Below are positions 46,836-61,277 of a DNA stretch of 64,000 bases, piece after piece. The DNA is from Isoetes taiwanensis. Its lineage: Eukaryota > Streptophyta > Lycopodiopsida > Isoetales > Isoetaceae. The first letter of the stretch is position 1, and each line of letters opens with the position of its first letter. The notes under the pieces were generated by a model. That model had not been told where the DNA came from. It made no database searches and worked only from the letters and a program-made list of their open reading frames with translations. The DNA lies in NCBI GenBank assembly GCA_021234155.1, contig JAJEKV010000023.1, positions 8,089,069-8,153,068 on the forward strand, in the 5' to 3' direction. The position numbers and the translations under genes are program-made.

Positions 46836-49800
46836 TGCAGGGATCCCTCACAAGAGGGGAGAGTCCCACCCCGTGAGGCGGATCCAAAAGTTCCCGAGGC
46901 AGCCCTTCCCCCGGCAGCCCCCCCGGGTGCACGCTAATGACCACCCTCCCGGAAGCCCTGCCCCTATCCGACCGCTGGATCCTCCGTCTAGGGGCCCCTC
47001 TTCGAAGGCCCAAAAGATTCCAGATCGGGTCCGAGAACTTGTCAAAAACCGCGGGCCCCCGATGTCGGGCCTTGTAGAAACCGCACTGCTTTGTCGCTCG
47101 CACCGGGAGGCTCCTGAATGGCAAAAAATCGACCCCCGCCAAATCGTCCGAATGGCGAAATTACCCTAGGGAGCAAGTTACACCTGGCCGGTTTTGGCGA
47201 AAAGAAGGAAACACTCACGCCCCACGACAAGATCCCGCATCCACATCCTAGGCCAATTGACTACGAGTGTGATGGAAGTGAGCCGCTTTGGCGCTTCTTG
47301 GAGTTCGGGTGGTCTTCTGGCCACTAACTTGGTCCCCGTGGCAATGTCGACGCTCTCGAGTCCATTGGCAGAGCCAGATCGCGATTCCCGAGAGGGAGGT
47401 CGCCTGGCCCGGCCCCTGTGGCCTTGGGGAGAGGAAATTCGGGCAAGCAGCCTTCCTGAGGGATTTTAGGGTCCAAGGCCTCAAGGCCAACACCCCAACT
47501 CCACTTCAAGACACGGCCAAGGTCCCTACCGACCGACAAGGAGAGGGCCTCCAAACGAAAACCCCGTGGGCTGCCGTGCTCTAGAAGGGTTTGCTTTGGG
47601 GGCCGAGTCCCGTCTGCTGCACTTGGGACCGGCCGGAAGCAAAGCAGCCGAGAATACGGAGCAAGGGGAACCGACGGAGCGGAGTTTGGGCCCCGCCCTC
47701 CTCCCCGATGTGGCAAGTAGAAGTCTGGGGCGCTTGCAAAGGGCAAGACATTCAGAATTGTAATTAATGCATTGCACCTAAAATAAATTCAGATTTTTGC
47801 CACCGATCCCTAATTCATCTCCAAAGACACGCCAATTTTCGGAATTTTCTGAGAAGGTCTAGGTCAAAGGGTTAGCATTAGAACGGCCGGGCAGCCCGCT
47901 GCGGCAACCGAGCCGGCACCCTTCCCCAAGTCAAACGAGGCCAGACCTTGCAGGATCCCTCACAAGAGGGGAGAGTCCTGACCCCGTGAGGCGGATCCAA
48001 AAGTTCCCGAGGCAGCCCTTCCCGCAGCGCCCCCCGGGGTCGCACGCTAATGACCACCTCCCGAGCCCTGCCTCTATCCCACCGCTGATCCTCCGCTCAG
48101 GCCCCTCTTCGAAGGCCCAAAAGATTCCGGGGACGGTCCGGAGAACTTGTCAAACCGCTGGGCCCCCGGATGTCGGCCTTGTAGAAACCGCGACTGCTTT
48201 GTCGCTCGCACCGGGAGGCCCTGAATGGCAAATCGACCCCGCCAAATCGTCCCGAATGGCGAAATTACCCTAGGGAGCAAGTTACACCTGGCCGGTTTTA
48301 TAAAAGAAGGAAACACTCACGCCCCACGACAAAGATCCCGCATCCACATCCTAGGCCAATTGACCACGAGTGTGATGGAAGTGAGCCGCTTTGGCTTCTT
48401 GAGTTCGGGTGGTCTTCTCTCGCCACGGAACTTGGTCCCCGTGGCAATGTCGACGCTCGAGTCCATTGGCGCAGCCAGATCGCGATTCCTGAGAGGGAGG
48501 TCGCCTCGCCGGCCCCTGTGGCCTTGGGAGAGGGAAATTTGGGGCAAGTAGCTCGAGGGATTTTAGGGTCCGGCTACAAGGCCAACACCCCAACTCCACT
48601 TCAAGACACTTCCGCAAGGTCCCTACTGAACCGACAAGGAGAGGCTCAAACGTAAACCCCGGGGGTGCTGTGCTCTAGAAGGGTTTATGCTTTTGGGGCC
48701 GAGTCCGGTCTGCTGTACTTCGACCGCCGAGAAGTACCGAGAATACGAGCAAGGGGAACTGGATTACGGGAGGTTTGGGCCTCGCCCTCTCCATGTGGCA
48801 GAAGTTTGGGGCGAAAAGGGTAAGACATTCAGAATTCGTAATTACTGATTGATTTAAAAATAAATTCGATTTTTGTCACCGATCCCTAATCATCTCAAAG
48901 ACACGCGCCAATTCTTCGAATTTTCTTGGAGAAGGTCTAGGCCGGGGCAAGAAGATTAGGAACTATTGGCAGCCTGCCAGGCAACCGAAATGCACCTCCC
49001 CAAGTCAAACGAGGCCGTGGATCTTGCAGGTGATCCCTCACAAGAGGGGAGAGTCCTGACCCCGTGAGGCTGGGATCCAAAGTTCCCGAGGCAGCCCTTC
49101 CCGGGCAGCTGGCCTCCTGGGTCGCATCAAGCACGACCACCTCCCGAGCCCTGGCTCTATCCTACTGCTGATCCTCCGTCAGGGCCCCTTCTGAAGGCCC
49201 AAAGATTCCGCATCGCCCGAGAACTTGTCAAACCGGGCCGCCCCGATGCCTTTGTAGAAACCGTTGTTTTGTCGTCGGGCACGGGAGTTCCTAATGGCAA
49301 TCGACTCGCCAAATCGCCCCGAATGGCGAAATTACCCTAGGGAGCAAGTTACACTCATTTGGCTTTATGAAGAAGGAAACACTCACGCCCTCCACGACAA
49401 GATCCTGCATCCACATCCTAGGCCAATTGACTACGAAAAGGATGGAAGTGAGTCGCTTGCCTTGAGTTCGGTGGTCTTCGCCACTCGGTCCTGTGGCAAT
49501 GTCGACGCTCTGAGTCCATTGAGCGATCGCGATTCCCGAGAGGAGGTCGCTCATCCGTCCTCAGCCTCGGGGAGAGGAATCTGGGTGGCACCGAGGGATT
49601 TAGGTCCGGCTCAGCCAACACCCCAACTCCACTTTCACACTATCCCACTCAACTGACAAGGAGAGGGCCTCCAAACGTAAACCCCGGGCTGCTGTGCTCT
49701 AGAAGGCTTATGCTTGGGGGCCGAGTCCGGTCCTGCTGCACTTGGACCCGCCGAGAAGCAAAGCAGCCGAGAATACGAGCAAGGGAACCGAATGAGCTGT

Positions 49801-52800
49801 AGTTCGGGGCCCTGGCCCTCCATGTGGCAAGTAGAAGCTCTGGGGCTATGTTGGGCAAGACATCTGCCAATTCGTAATTAATGCATTGCACGAAAATAAA
49901 TTCGATTTTTGCCACCGATCCCTAATTCATCTCCAAAGACACTAGCCAATTTTCTAATTTTGAGAAGGCCCAGTCAAGGGTTAGTATTAGAACTGCCTAA
50001 GCAGCCTGCAAACCGAACAGCACCCTTCCAAGTCAAACGAGGCCAAGACTCAGACCTGGCATGATCCAAAAAGTTCCCGAGGCGCCTCGCGCCGGGCCTC
50101 TTGGCCGCATCAAGCACGACCACCTTCCCGAGCTCCTGCCTCATCCCACCGCTGATCCTCCTGCCTGTGGGGCCCCTCTTCTGAAGGCCCAAGATTCCGT
50201 GACTGTCCGGAGAACTTGTCAAACCGCGGGCGCCCCGGCTGCCGCCTCTGTAGAAACCGCAGACCGTTGGCTGCTTGGGCAACCGGGAGTCCGGAATGGC
50301 AAATCGACCCCAATCCGTCCTAATACGTAAATTACCCTAGGGAGCAAGTTACACTAATGGTTTTATGGAAGAAGGAAACACCTACGTCTCTCCACGACAG
50401 ATCCCGCATCCACATCCTAGGCCAACACTACGAGTGTGATGCTGGAAGTGAGTCAGCTACGCCTTGAGTTCTGTGGTCTTCCGCCACTTTTAACTTGGTC
50501 CTGTGGCAATGCTTATCGCTCGAGTCCATCAAGTGTAGCTGCATCGCGATTCCGGGAGAGGGAGGTCGCCTGTCCATTCCCTGTGGCCTTGGGGAGAGGA
50601 AATCAGGGCAAGCAGCCCGAGGGATTTTAGGTCCATCAAGGCCAACAACACCCCAACTCTGACTAAGAAACCAAGGTAAGGCCTTACTGGACCGATAAGG
50701 AGAGGCTCAAACGAAACCCTGCGGGTTGCCAAAATTATAGAAGGGTTTGCGCTTGGGGCCGGTAGTCCCGGGTTCCGTTGCACTTGGGACCGGCCGAAGC
50801 GCAATGAATAGGAGCAAGGGAACTGACGGAGTTATTTGGGCCTGCCCTCCTCCCGATGTGGGCAAGTAGAAGCTCAAGCGCTATGGCAAGACATTCGAAT
50901 TCAGAATTAAATGCATTGCATCTAAAATAACCGATTTTGCCACCGGATCCTCAATTCATCTCCAAAGACACGCACAATTCGGAATTTCTTTTTAGGCTGG
51001 GCTCCAGGCATAAGATTAGAATTGGCCGGCAGCTCACTGTGAGCAACCGAGCTGCACCCTTCCCCAAGTCAAACGAGGCTGACCTTGCAGACCCCTCACA
51101 AGAGGGGAGAGTCCTAATTCTGTGAGGCGGATCCAAAAAAAGTTCCCAGGTGTTCTTCCCAGCTGGGCTTCTCGGGCTGCAGGCTGCTATCGACCACCTC
51201 CCGAGCCTGCCCCTGCCCCACCGCTGATCTCGTCAGGGGCCCTCTGAAGGCCCAAAAGATTCCAGATCATCCTGAGAACTTGTCAACCGCCGCCCCGATG
51301 TCACTAGAGAAACCGGGCAGCGTTTTGTCGCTCGCATCAGAGGTCTAATGAGAACCGACCCCGCCAAATTGTCCTAATGGGCGAAATTACCCTAGGAGCA
51401 AGTTACACTACGGTTTTCATGTAAAGAAGGACACTCACGCCCACGACAAAGATCCTGCATCCACATCCTAGGCCAATTGACTACGGAACTGGCGGAAGTG
51501 AGCCGCTTATTTTTGGAGTTCGGTGGTTCGCCGTTTTAACTTGGTCCCTGTGGCAATTTCGACGTTTCAGTCCATTGGGCAGCCATCACATTCCTGAGAG
51601 GAGGTCGCCCGTCCGTCCCTCGTGGCCTTGGGAGAGAATCAAAGCAGCTCCGGAGGATTTTAGGGTCCGGGCTACCGGGCCAAAACACTCCCAACCCACT
51701 TCAAGACACGGCAAGGTCCCTACCGAACTGACAAGGAGAGGGCCTCCAACGAACCCCTGTGGGTTGCCAGTTTCAGAAGGTCGGCGCTTGGGAACCGAGT
51801 CCTGCCTCATTGCACTTGGGACGCAACAGAAGCGCAATGAGAATACGGGAGCAAGGGAACCGACGGAGCGAGTTTCACCGCCCTCCTCCCGGCGTGGGCA
51901 AGTAGAAGTCGGGGCAGCAAGGCAAGACATTCACACCAGAATTAATGCATTGCATCGGCACCCGGCTTGCCACCTGGATCCTAATTCATCTCCAAAGACA
52001 CAGCCAATTTTCTAATATTCTGGGAGAAGGTTCAGGGGTCAAAGGGTTAAGATTAGAACGGCTTAGCAAACAGCTGCGTGGGCAACCGAGCCGCACCCTT
52101 CCCAAGCCAACGAGGCTGTGACCTGCAGGATCCCTCACAAGAGGGGAGAGTCCCGACCTCGTGAGGCGGATCCAAAAGTTCCCGAGGCAAATTTCTTCCT
52201 CGGCAGCCCCCGGGTCAGACAAGCAATGACCACCTCTCCTGAGCCCGGCCTCCCCATCCGACCGCTGATCCTCCGCCTGGGGCCCCCTCGAAGGCCCAAA
52301 GATTCCGTGATCGTCCGGAGAACTTGTCAACCAAGGGCGCCCGATGCCTGGGCCTGTAGGAAACTGGCAGTGTTTTGTCGTCGGCACCGGGAGGCTCCTG
52401 AATGGCAAATCGACCGCTAAATCGTCTGAATGAGCGAAATTACCCTAGGGAGCAAGTTATACCACGGGTTTGCTAAATAGGTTGGAAACACTCACGCCTC
52501 CACGACAAGATCCCGCATCCACATCCTAGCCAATTGACTAATGAAAGTGTGATGGAAGTGAGTCATTGGCGCTCTTGAGTTCGTGTGATCTTTCCGCCAC
52601 GAATCCTTGGTCCCTGTGGCAACACGACAAGCCCGAGTCCATTGGCATATGTTTTATCATTCCGTGAGAGGGAGGTTTCATCCTGTCCCTGTGGCCTTGG
52701 GGAGAGAAGTGCGCCCGAGGATTTAGGTCCATACCGGGGCCAACACCCCAACTCTACTTTCAAGATACTTAAGGTCCCTTACCGACCGACAAGGAGAGGG

Positions 52801-55800
52801 CTCAAACGAAACCCTCTGTGGGTTGGCCAGCTCTAGAAGGGTTTATGCTTTGGGGCCAGCCCGGTCTGTTGTACTGGGACGTGTCGAGAAGCAAAGAATG
52901 AATATTTATAAGGGGAACTGAATGATGAGTTTACCGCCTCTCCTTATGTGGTAAGTAAAATTTGGGGCGCGGCAAAGGGTAAGACATTCAGAATTCGTAA
53001 TTAATGCATTGCATTTAAAATAAATTCGATTTTTGCCACCGGATCCCTAATCATCTCCTGCCATTAACGGCCAATTCTCGGAATTTTGAAGGTCTAGGTC
53101 AAAGGGTTAAGATTAGAATCTGGGCCGGGCAGCCCGCTGTGGCAACCGACGGCACCTCTTCCCCAAGTCAAACGAGGCCAGGACCTTGTGATCCTCACAA
53201 GAGGGAGAGTCCGGGACTTCGTGAGTGATCTAAAGTTCCTGCGCCTCTTCCGCAGCTGCCCCCGGCCGCACGCTTAATGACCACCTCCCGAGTCTTGCCC
53301 CCTATCCGGACCGCTAATCCTCCGCTCAGGGCCTCGAAGGCCCAAAAGATCCTGTGATCATTCGAGAACTTGTCAAAACCGCTGGAGGCCCCGATGCCTG
53401 TTTTGTAGAAACCGGCAGTTGTTTTGTCGCTCGGCATCAGAGGTCTTTAATGGTGAATGACCGCCAAATTGTCTGAATGAGTACCACCAGGGAGCAAGTT
53501 ACACGGCTTGGCTTTAAGGAAGAAGGAAACACTCACGCCCACGATAAGAGTCCCAGATCCACATCCTAGGCCAACTGACTACGAGTGTGTGATGGAAGTG
53601 AGCCGCTACGCTTGGAGTTCGCTGGGTGGTCTTCTGCCACCAACTTGGGTCCCTGGGCAACAAGGTCGGACGTTTGAGTCCATTGGCAGAGCTGACCATT
53701 CTAGAGGGAGGTCAGCTCATCTGCCCTCAGGCCTTGCTTGGGGAGAAATTGTGGCAAGTGTGCCTCCTAGGGGATTTTAGGGTCCGCTACCGCCAACACC
53801 TCAACTCCACTTCAAGACACGCGTAAGGTCCCAACAATCAAGGAAGGAGAGGGCTCTCAAGAAACCCCGGGGCTGCTGTGCTCTAGAAGGGTTTATAGCT
53901 AGCCGGTCCCGGGTCTGCTGCACTTGGGATGCAATGGTAGCGCAATGAGAATACTGAGCAAGGAACCGGGACGAGCGGAGTTTGGGGCCTGTCCTCCCTG
54001 ATGTGGCAAGTAGAAGTTTGGGGCGCTTTTGGTGTTGGCAAGACATTCAGAATTCGTAATTAATGCATTGGTATTTGAAATAAATTCATTTTGCCACCGA
54101 TCCCTAATTCTATCTCGTTATTAATGCCAATTTTCGGAATTTTCTTGAGGAAGGTCTAGGCCAAAGGGTTAAGATTAGAATCTGCCGGGCAGCCTGCCAG
54201 GTGGCAAACCAGCCGGGCACCTTCCCAAGCCAAACGAGGCTGTGACCTTGGGTGGTGGATCCTCACAAGAGGGGAGAGTCCTGACCCGTGAGGCGGACCG
54301 TTCCCAGGCAGCCTTCCTCGCGCTGGGCCCCCTGGCTGCACGCTAATGACCACCTCCCAGCCCGGGTTCCCCATCCGACCGCTAATCCTCCGTCAGCCTC
54401 AAGGCCCAGACCAGACGGTCCGGAGAACTTGTCAAATCAAGGCCCCTGAAGGTCGGGCCTTGTAGAAACCAAGAAGAGTTTCGTCGTCGCAACGTGGAGT
54501 CTTAATGGCAAATCGACTTCACAAACGTCCTAATGGCGAAATTAATTAGGAGCAAGTTACACTACCGGTTTTGGCGTAAAGAAGGAAACACCCACGCCCA
54601 CGACAAGATCCCCATCCACATCCTAGGCCACCGACCACGCAGGTGATGGAAGTGAAACGCCGGCGCTTGAGTTCGGGTGGTCTTCGCCACGGGAACTTGG
54701 GTCCCTGTGGCATGTCGACGCTCGAGTCCACTGGCAGAAAGCGTATCAAGCATTCCGTGAGAGGGGAGAGGTCGCCTGTCCGGCCTGTGGCCTTGGGAGA
54801 GGAAATTGCGCTCCTAGAGGATTTAGGTCCAAGGCCTCGCACACCCCAACTCCACTTCAAGACACGGCAAGGTCCCGCCGGACCGACAAGGAGGGCCTCT
54901 CAAACGTAAACCCCGTGGGCTGCCGTGCTCTAGAAGGGTTTATGCTTTGGGGCCGAGTCCGGTCTGTTGCACTGGGACGCGGGCTTAGAAGCAAGAGCCG
55001 CAGAATACTTGAGTGCGGAACTGACGGAGTGAGTTTGGAACATCCTCCTCCATGTGGGCAAGAAAGTCTGGGGCGCGGCAAAGGGTGCACTCAGAAATTC
55101 GTAATTAATGCATTGCATTTAAAATAAATTCGATTTTTTTGCCACCGGATCCCTAATTCATCTCCAGCACACTTCCAGCCAATTTCGGAATTTTCTTGAG
55201 AAGGTCTAGGTCAAAGGGTTAGATTAGAACGGCTCTGGCAGCCTGCAGGCAACCGAGCCGGCACCTTCCCAAGTCAAACGAGGCCGTGACTCGTGGATCC
55301 TCACAAGAGGGGAGAGTCCTGACTCAGAGAAGTGGATCCAAAAAGTTCCCGAGGCAGCTCCTTCCGGCAGCCGCTTCCTGGTCGTGACACGCTTAATGAC
55401 CACCCTCCCGAGCGCCCGGCCTCTATCCCACCGCTGGGATCTCCGTCTGGGGCCTCCTTCGAAGGCCCAAAGATTCCAGATCGGTCCGGAGAACTTGCTG
55501 GGACCGAAGGCCCTGGATGTCTACCAGAGAAACCGTGACTGCTTAATGTCGGGCACGGGAGGCTCCGAATGGCAAATTAATTTCGCCAAATCGTCCTAAT
55601 GGCTAAATTACCCTAGAGGTTACACGGTCGGTTTTAAGGAAGAAGGAAACACTCACGCCCACTTATTAATATCCCGATCCACAATCCCAGCCAATCGAAT
55701 TATTTGTTGATGGAAGTGAGTCACGGCGCCTTCTTGAGTTCCTGTATTCGCCACGAACTTGGTCCCGTGGCAATGTCGACGCTCGAGTCCATCGCGGCTG

Positions 55801-58285
55801 ATCGAGATTCCGGAGAGGGAGGTCGCCTATCTGCTCCTGTGGCCTTGGGGAGAGGAAATTCTCCTGAGGGATTTTAGGTCTCAAGGCCCAAGGCCACACC
55901 CCAACTCCACTCTCAAGACATTTTGCCAAAGGTCCCTACCGACCGGGATAAGGAGAGGGCCTCCAAACGAACCTCAGGCTGCTGTGCCTAGAAGTTATTT
56001 TACATGGGGCCGGTCTGGTCTCACAATTTGGGACCCGGCCGAGAAGCAGCAAATTTTATGAATACGGAGTAAGGGGAACTGATTTTAGCGAGTTTACCGC
56101 CCCTCCTCCCCGATGTGGCAAGTAGAAGTTTGGGGCGCTTTTATAAGCAAGATATTCGTAAATTCGTAATTAATGCATTTAATAAAATAAATTCCATTTT
56201 TTGCCACCGATCCCTAATTCATCTCAAAAGACACTCAGCCACCTCGAATTTTCTTTGAGAAGGTCTAGGCCAAAGGGTTAGTATTAGAACTTGCCGCAGT
56301 ACCTCACAGGCAAACCGAGCCGCACCTTCCCAAGTCAAACGAGGCCAGACCTTGCAGATCCTCACAAGAGGGGAGAGTCCCGGACCTCAGGAGGCTGGAT
56401 CCAAAAGTTCCCGAGGCAGCTCCTTCCCGCAGCCTCCGGGTTTACCGCCACGACCACCTCCCGAGCCCTTGCCTCTATCCGACCGCTGATCCTCCGCTCA
56501 GGCCCTCTCTGGAAGGCCCAAAAGATTCCAGACTGGCCTGTGAGAACTCGTCAAACCGCTGGGCGCCCCGATGCCTACTTTGTAGAAAACCAAGACTGCT
56601 TTGTCGCTCGGCACCGGAGGCCTGAATGGCAAATCGACCCCGCCAAATCGTCCTAATGGAATACCCAGAGCAAGTTACATCACGGGTTTTGGCGGAAGAA
56701 GGAAACACTCACGCCTCCACGACAAGATCCCGCATCCACATCCCAGGCCAATCGACCACGAGTGTGATGGAAGTGAGCCGCTACGCTTTGGAGTCAGGTC
56801 TCTGCCACTTTAACTTGGTCCCCTGTGGCAATGTCGATGCTTCCCGAGTCCATTGGCAGCTTTTATCGCGATTCGAGAGGGGAGGTCATCCGTCTCAGCT
56901 TTGGGGAGAGGAAATTCGGGGAAAAGGGCTCCCGAGGGATTTAGGTCCGTTGGCTCAAGGCCAACACCCCTAACCCACTTCAAGACACTCTACAAGGTCC
57001 CTACTGAACTGGACAAGGGGAGAGGCTCAAAACGTAAACCCCTGTAATACAGCTCTAGAAGGGTTTAAGGCGAAATGTAGTCCGGTCCGTTGCACTCTGG
57101 ACGTGGCCGAGAAGCAAGAAATAGAATACGAGTAAGGGGAACTATGATGAGTTTGGCCTGGCCCTCCCGGCGTGGCAAGTAGTTTGGGGCGCTATAAAGG
57201 GCAAGACATTCAGAAATTCAGAATTAATGCATTGCACTTAAAATAAATCTGGATTTTTGCCACCGGACTTCCTAATTCATCTCCCTTATTACCCGCCAAT
57301 TTTTGGAATTTTCTGAGAAGGTCTAGGTCAAAGGGTTAGTATTAGAACGCCGCAGCCTGCCATGTGGCAACCGAGCTGGCACCTTCCCCAAGTCAAACGA
57401 GGCCAAGACCTTGCAGGATCCCTCACAAGAGGGGAGAGTCCTGATCTCGTGAGGCTGGATCCAAAGTTCCCGAGGCAGCCCTTCCTGGCAAATATCTCCC
57501 GGTCAGACGCTTAATGACCACCCTCCCGTGGAGTCTTGCCTCTATCCGACCGCTGATCCTCCGGCTCGTGGGCCCTCTTCGGGAAGGCCCAAAAGATTCC
57601 AGACGGCCGGAGAACTGTCAAATCGCTACGCCCGAGGTTTGTAGAAACTGTGACTGTTTTGTCGTCGGGCATCGGGGAGGTCTTGGAATGAGAATCGACC
57701 GCCAAATCGTCCCGGAATACAAATTACCCTAGGGAGCAAGTTACACTATTTGCTTCATGTAAAGAAGGAAACACCTTTCACGCCCACTACGCATCCCGCA
57801 TCTACATCCTAGCCAATTGACCACGAGTGTGATGGAAGTGAGCCGCTTTGGCGCTCATGGAGTTCGGGTGGTCTTCTGGCCACGGAACTTGGTCCCTGTG
57901 TGGCAATGTCGACGCTCGAGTCCATTGGCAGAGCGATCGCGATTCCCGGAGAGGGAGGTCGCCTGCCCGCCTCCTGTGGCCTCGGGGAGAGGAAATTGGG
58001 CAAGTAAATCTCCGTGGAGGGATTTTTAGGGTCCGCGCTCATACAACACCCCAACTCCACTTCAAGACACGGCGCAAGGTCCTACCGAACTGGACAAGGA
58101 GAGGGCTCAAACGAAACCCGTGGCTGCCAGCTCTAGAAGCGTTTATGCTTTGGGGGCCGAGTCCCGGTCTGCACTTGGGACGTGGCTTTCAGAAGCGTGA
58201 GCCGAGAATACGAGCAAGGGGAAATCGACGGAGCGGAGTTTAACATTCTCCTCCCTGGCGTGCGTAAAAGTTCAGCGCTATAGTG

Positions 58286-59165
58286 GCAAGACATTCGTAA
58301 ATTGCATCACTTATCATAATTTAAAATAAATTCGATTTTTTGCCACCGGATCCCTAATTCATCTCCAGCACACGGGCCAATTTCTAAATTTTCGGAGAAG
58401 GTCTAGGCCGGGTTAGTGATTAGAATGGTCAGCACTCTGCTGCAGGCAACCGAAATGGCACTCCTTCCCCAAGTCAAACGAGGCCGTGGACCTTGTGGAT
58501 CCTCAAGAGGGAGAGTCCCACCCCGTGGAGGCTGGATCCAAAGTTCCCGAGGTGCCCCTTCCGGGCAGCCCCGGTCAAGACGCTAATGACCACCTCCCGA
58601 GCCCGGCCCCATCCGACCGCTGATCCTCCGCTCAGGCCCTCCTGGAAGGCCCAAAAGATTCCCGACCCGGCCCCATGAAGATTGACAGATGAGATCACAT
58701 CCCAGGGCCACCGACTACCAGTGCAGGAAAGTGAGCCGCTTTGGCGCCTGAGTTCTGTGGTCGGGCCACGAACTTGGTCCCTGTGGCATGTCGACGCTCG
58801 AGTCCATTGGCGCAGCTGCATCGCGATTCCGGGAGAGGGGAGGTCGCCCGTCCGTTCCCCAGGGCCTGGGAGAGGCAGAAATTCAAGCAGCCCGGGAGGG
58901 ATTTAGGTCCAAGGCCCGCGCCAAACAACACCCAACCCACTCTCAAGACACTCAAGGTCCCTACTGAATCGACAAGGAGAGGGCCTCCCAAACGAAACCC
59001 TGTGGGCTGCTGCCTAGAAGGGTTTGGCGTTGGGGGCGAGTCCCGGTCTGCTGTAATTTGGGACTGTCAGAAGCGCACGAATACGAGCAAGGGGAACTGA
59101 CTTCAGAGCGGAGTTTGGGTCATTCCTCCTCCCGATGTGGCAAGTAGAAGCTCTGGGGCGCTATG
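58286..59165. repeat. Satellite unit with internal deletion (880 bp)
   Basis: About 180 bp is missing between the AAAAGATTCC landmark and the CACATCCCAGGCC landmark, at about 58665-58705. The GAGAACTTGTCAAAC, CCCTAGGGAGCAAG and GGAAACACTCACGCC landmarks are therefore absent. The rest of the unit is in normal order. Confidence 0.85.
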
Positions 59166-61277
59166 GCAAGACATTCAGAATTGTAATTAATGCATTGCAC
59201 GAAAATAAATTCCGATTTTTTGCCACCGGATCCCTAATTCATCTCAAAGACACGCTAACTTTCAATTTCTGGAGAAGGTCTAGGTCAAAGGGGGTTAGGT
59301 ATTAACTGTCAAGAAATTAGTTGGTGTGGCAACCGAGTCACCCTTCCCAAGTCAAACGAGGCTGTGGATCTTTGTGATCCCTCACAAGAGGGGAGAGTCC
59401 TGACCCCGTGGAGGCGGATCCAAAGTTCCGAGGTGCTCTTCCTCCCGGGTCAAGACGCACGACCACCTCCCGAGCCCAGGCTCCTCTATCCGGACCGCTG
59501 ATCCCCTCCGCTCAAGGGGCCCCTCTTCTAAGGCCCAAAAAGATTCCTGGGATTGGTCCGGAGAACTTGTCAAACCGCAAGGCCCTGGCTACTACCAGAA
59601 ACCGCCGTGACTGTTATTGCTCGGCACCGGGAGGCCTTAATTACAAATCGACCGCCTAAATCAGTCTCTACTATAATTACCCTAGGGAGCAAGTTACATC
59701 TACGGCTTGTAAAGAAGGAAACACCACGCCCACGACAAGATCCCGCATCCACATCCTAGCTAACTGACCACGAGTGTGATGGAAGTGAGCCGCTTTGGCG
59801 CTTGGAGTTCGGTGGTCTTCGCCACTAACTTGGTCCCTGTGGCAACACGACAAGCCTGAGTCCATTGGCGAGCTGCATCGCGATTCCCGAGAGGGAGGTC
59901 GCCTGGTCCGGCCCCTGTGGCCTGGGGAGAGGAAATCTCCTGAGGATTTTAGGGTCCAAGGCCTCGCGCCAACACCCCAACTCCACTTCAAGACACTGCA
60001 AGGTCCCGCCGACCGACAAGGAGAGGGCCTCTCAAACGTAACCTCAGGCTGCTGTGCCTAGAAGGGTTTGCGTTTGGGGGCAGTCCCGGTCCGTTGCACT
60101 TTGGACCCGCCGAAGCAAAGAAATGAACACGGAGTGTTGGAATCGACTCGAGCGGAGTTTGGGGCCCTGCCCTCCATGTGGCAAGTAGAAGCCTGGGGCG
60201 CAGGCAGCAAGACATTCAGAATTCGTAATTAATGCATTGTGACGAAAATAAATTCCGATTTTTGCCAAATGGATCCCTAATTCATCTCAAGACACGCGCC
60301 AATTTTCTAATTCTCTTGAGAAGGTCTAGGTCAAAGGTTAGCATTAGAACTGGGTTGGCAGCCCCTTCTGCTGTGGCAACCGAGCCGGCACCTCCCCAAG
60401 TCAAACGAGGCCAGACCTTGCGGTGGATCCCTCACAAGAGGGGGAGAGTCCGGACTCAGGAGGCGGGATCCGTGCTCCCGAGGCGTTCTTCGCGCCCCGG
60501 GTCAAGAGACGCTAACGACCACCCTCCCGAGCCCTTGCCTCCATCCCACCGCTGATCCTCCGCTCAGGCTCCCTTCTGAAGGCCCAAAAGATTCCGGGGA
60601 CGGCCCCGGAGAACTTGTCAAACCACAAGGCCCCGACATGCCTACCAGAGAAACTGCAAGGTTTTGTCGCTTGGGCACCGGAGGCTCCGAATGGCAAATC
60701 AATTCGCCAAATCAGTCCTAATGGCGACCACTGTAGAGCAAGTTACACCACGGGTTTCATAAAGAAGGAACACTCACTCCACGACAAAGATCCCAAGATC
60801 CACATCCTAGCCAATCGACTACGAGTGATGGAAGTGAGCCGCTGAGCTCTTGAGTTCGTGGTCTTCCCGCCACGAATCCTGGTCCCTGTGGCAATGTCGA
60901 CGCCTGAAACCATTGGCAAGAGCCGACTCATCTGGAGAGGGAGGTCGCCTGGTCCACCTGGTGGGCCTCGGGGAGAGGAAATTCAGGGCAGCCTCCTGAG
61001 GGATTTAGGTCTCAAGGCCTCAAGGCCAACACCCCAACTCCATTTCAAGATACGGCAAGGTCCCGGGCTGAATCTGACAAGGAGAGGGCCTCTCAAACGA
61101 ACCCCAGGGTTGCTGTGCCCAGAAGGGTTTGCGCTGGGGGGGGCGAGTCCTGGTCCTGCTGCACTGGGACCGCCGAGAAGCAGCACCGAGAACACGGCAA
61201 GGGGAACTGACGGAGCGGAGTTTAGCCTGTCCTCCTCCGGGCGTGGCAAGTAGAAGCTCTGGGGCTTTTGGCAGCTG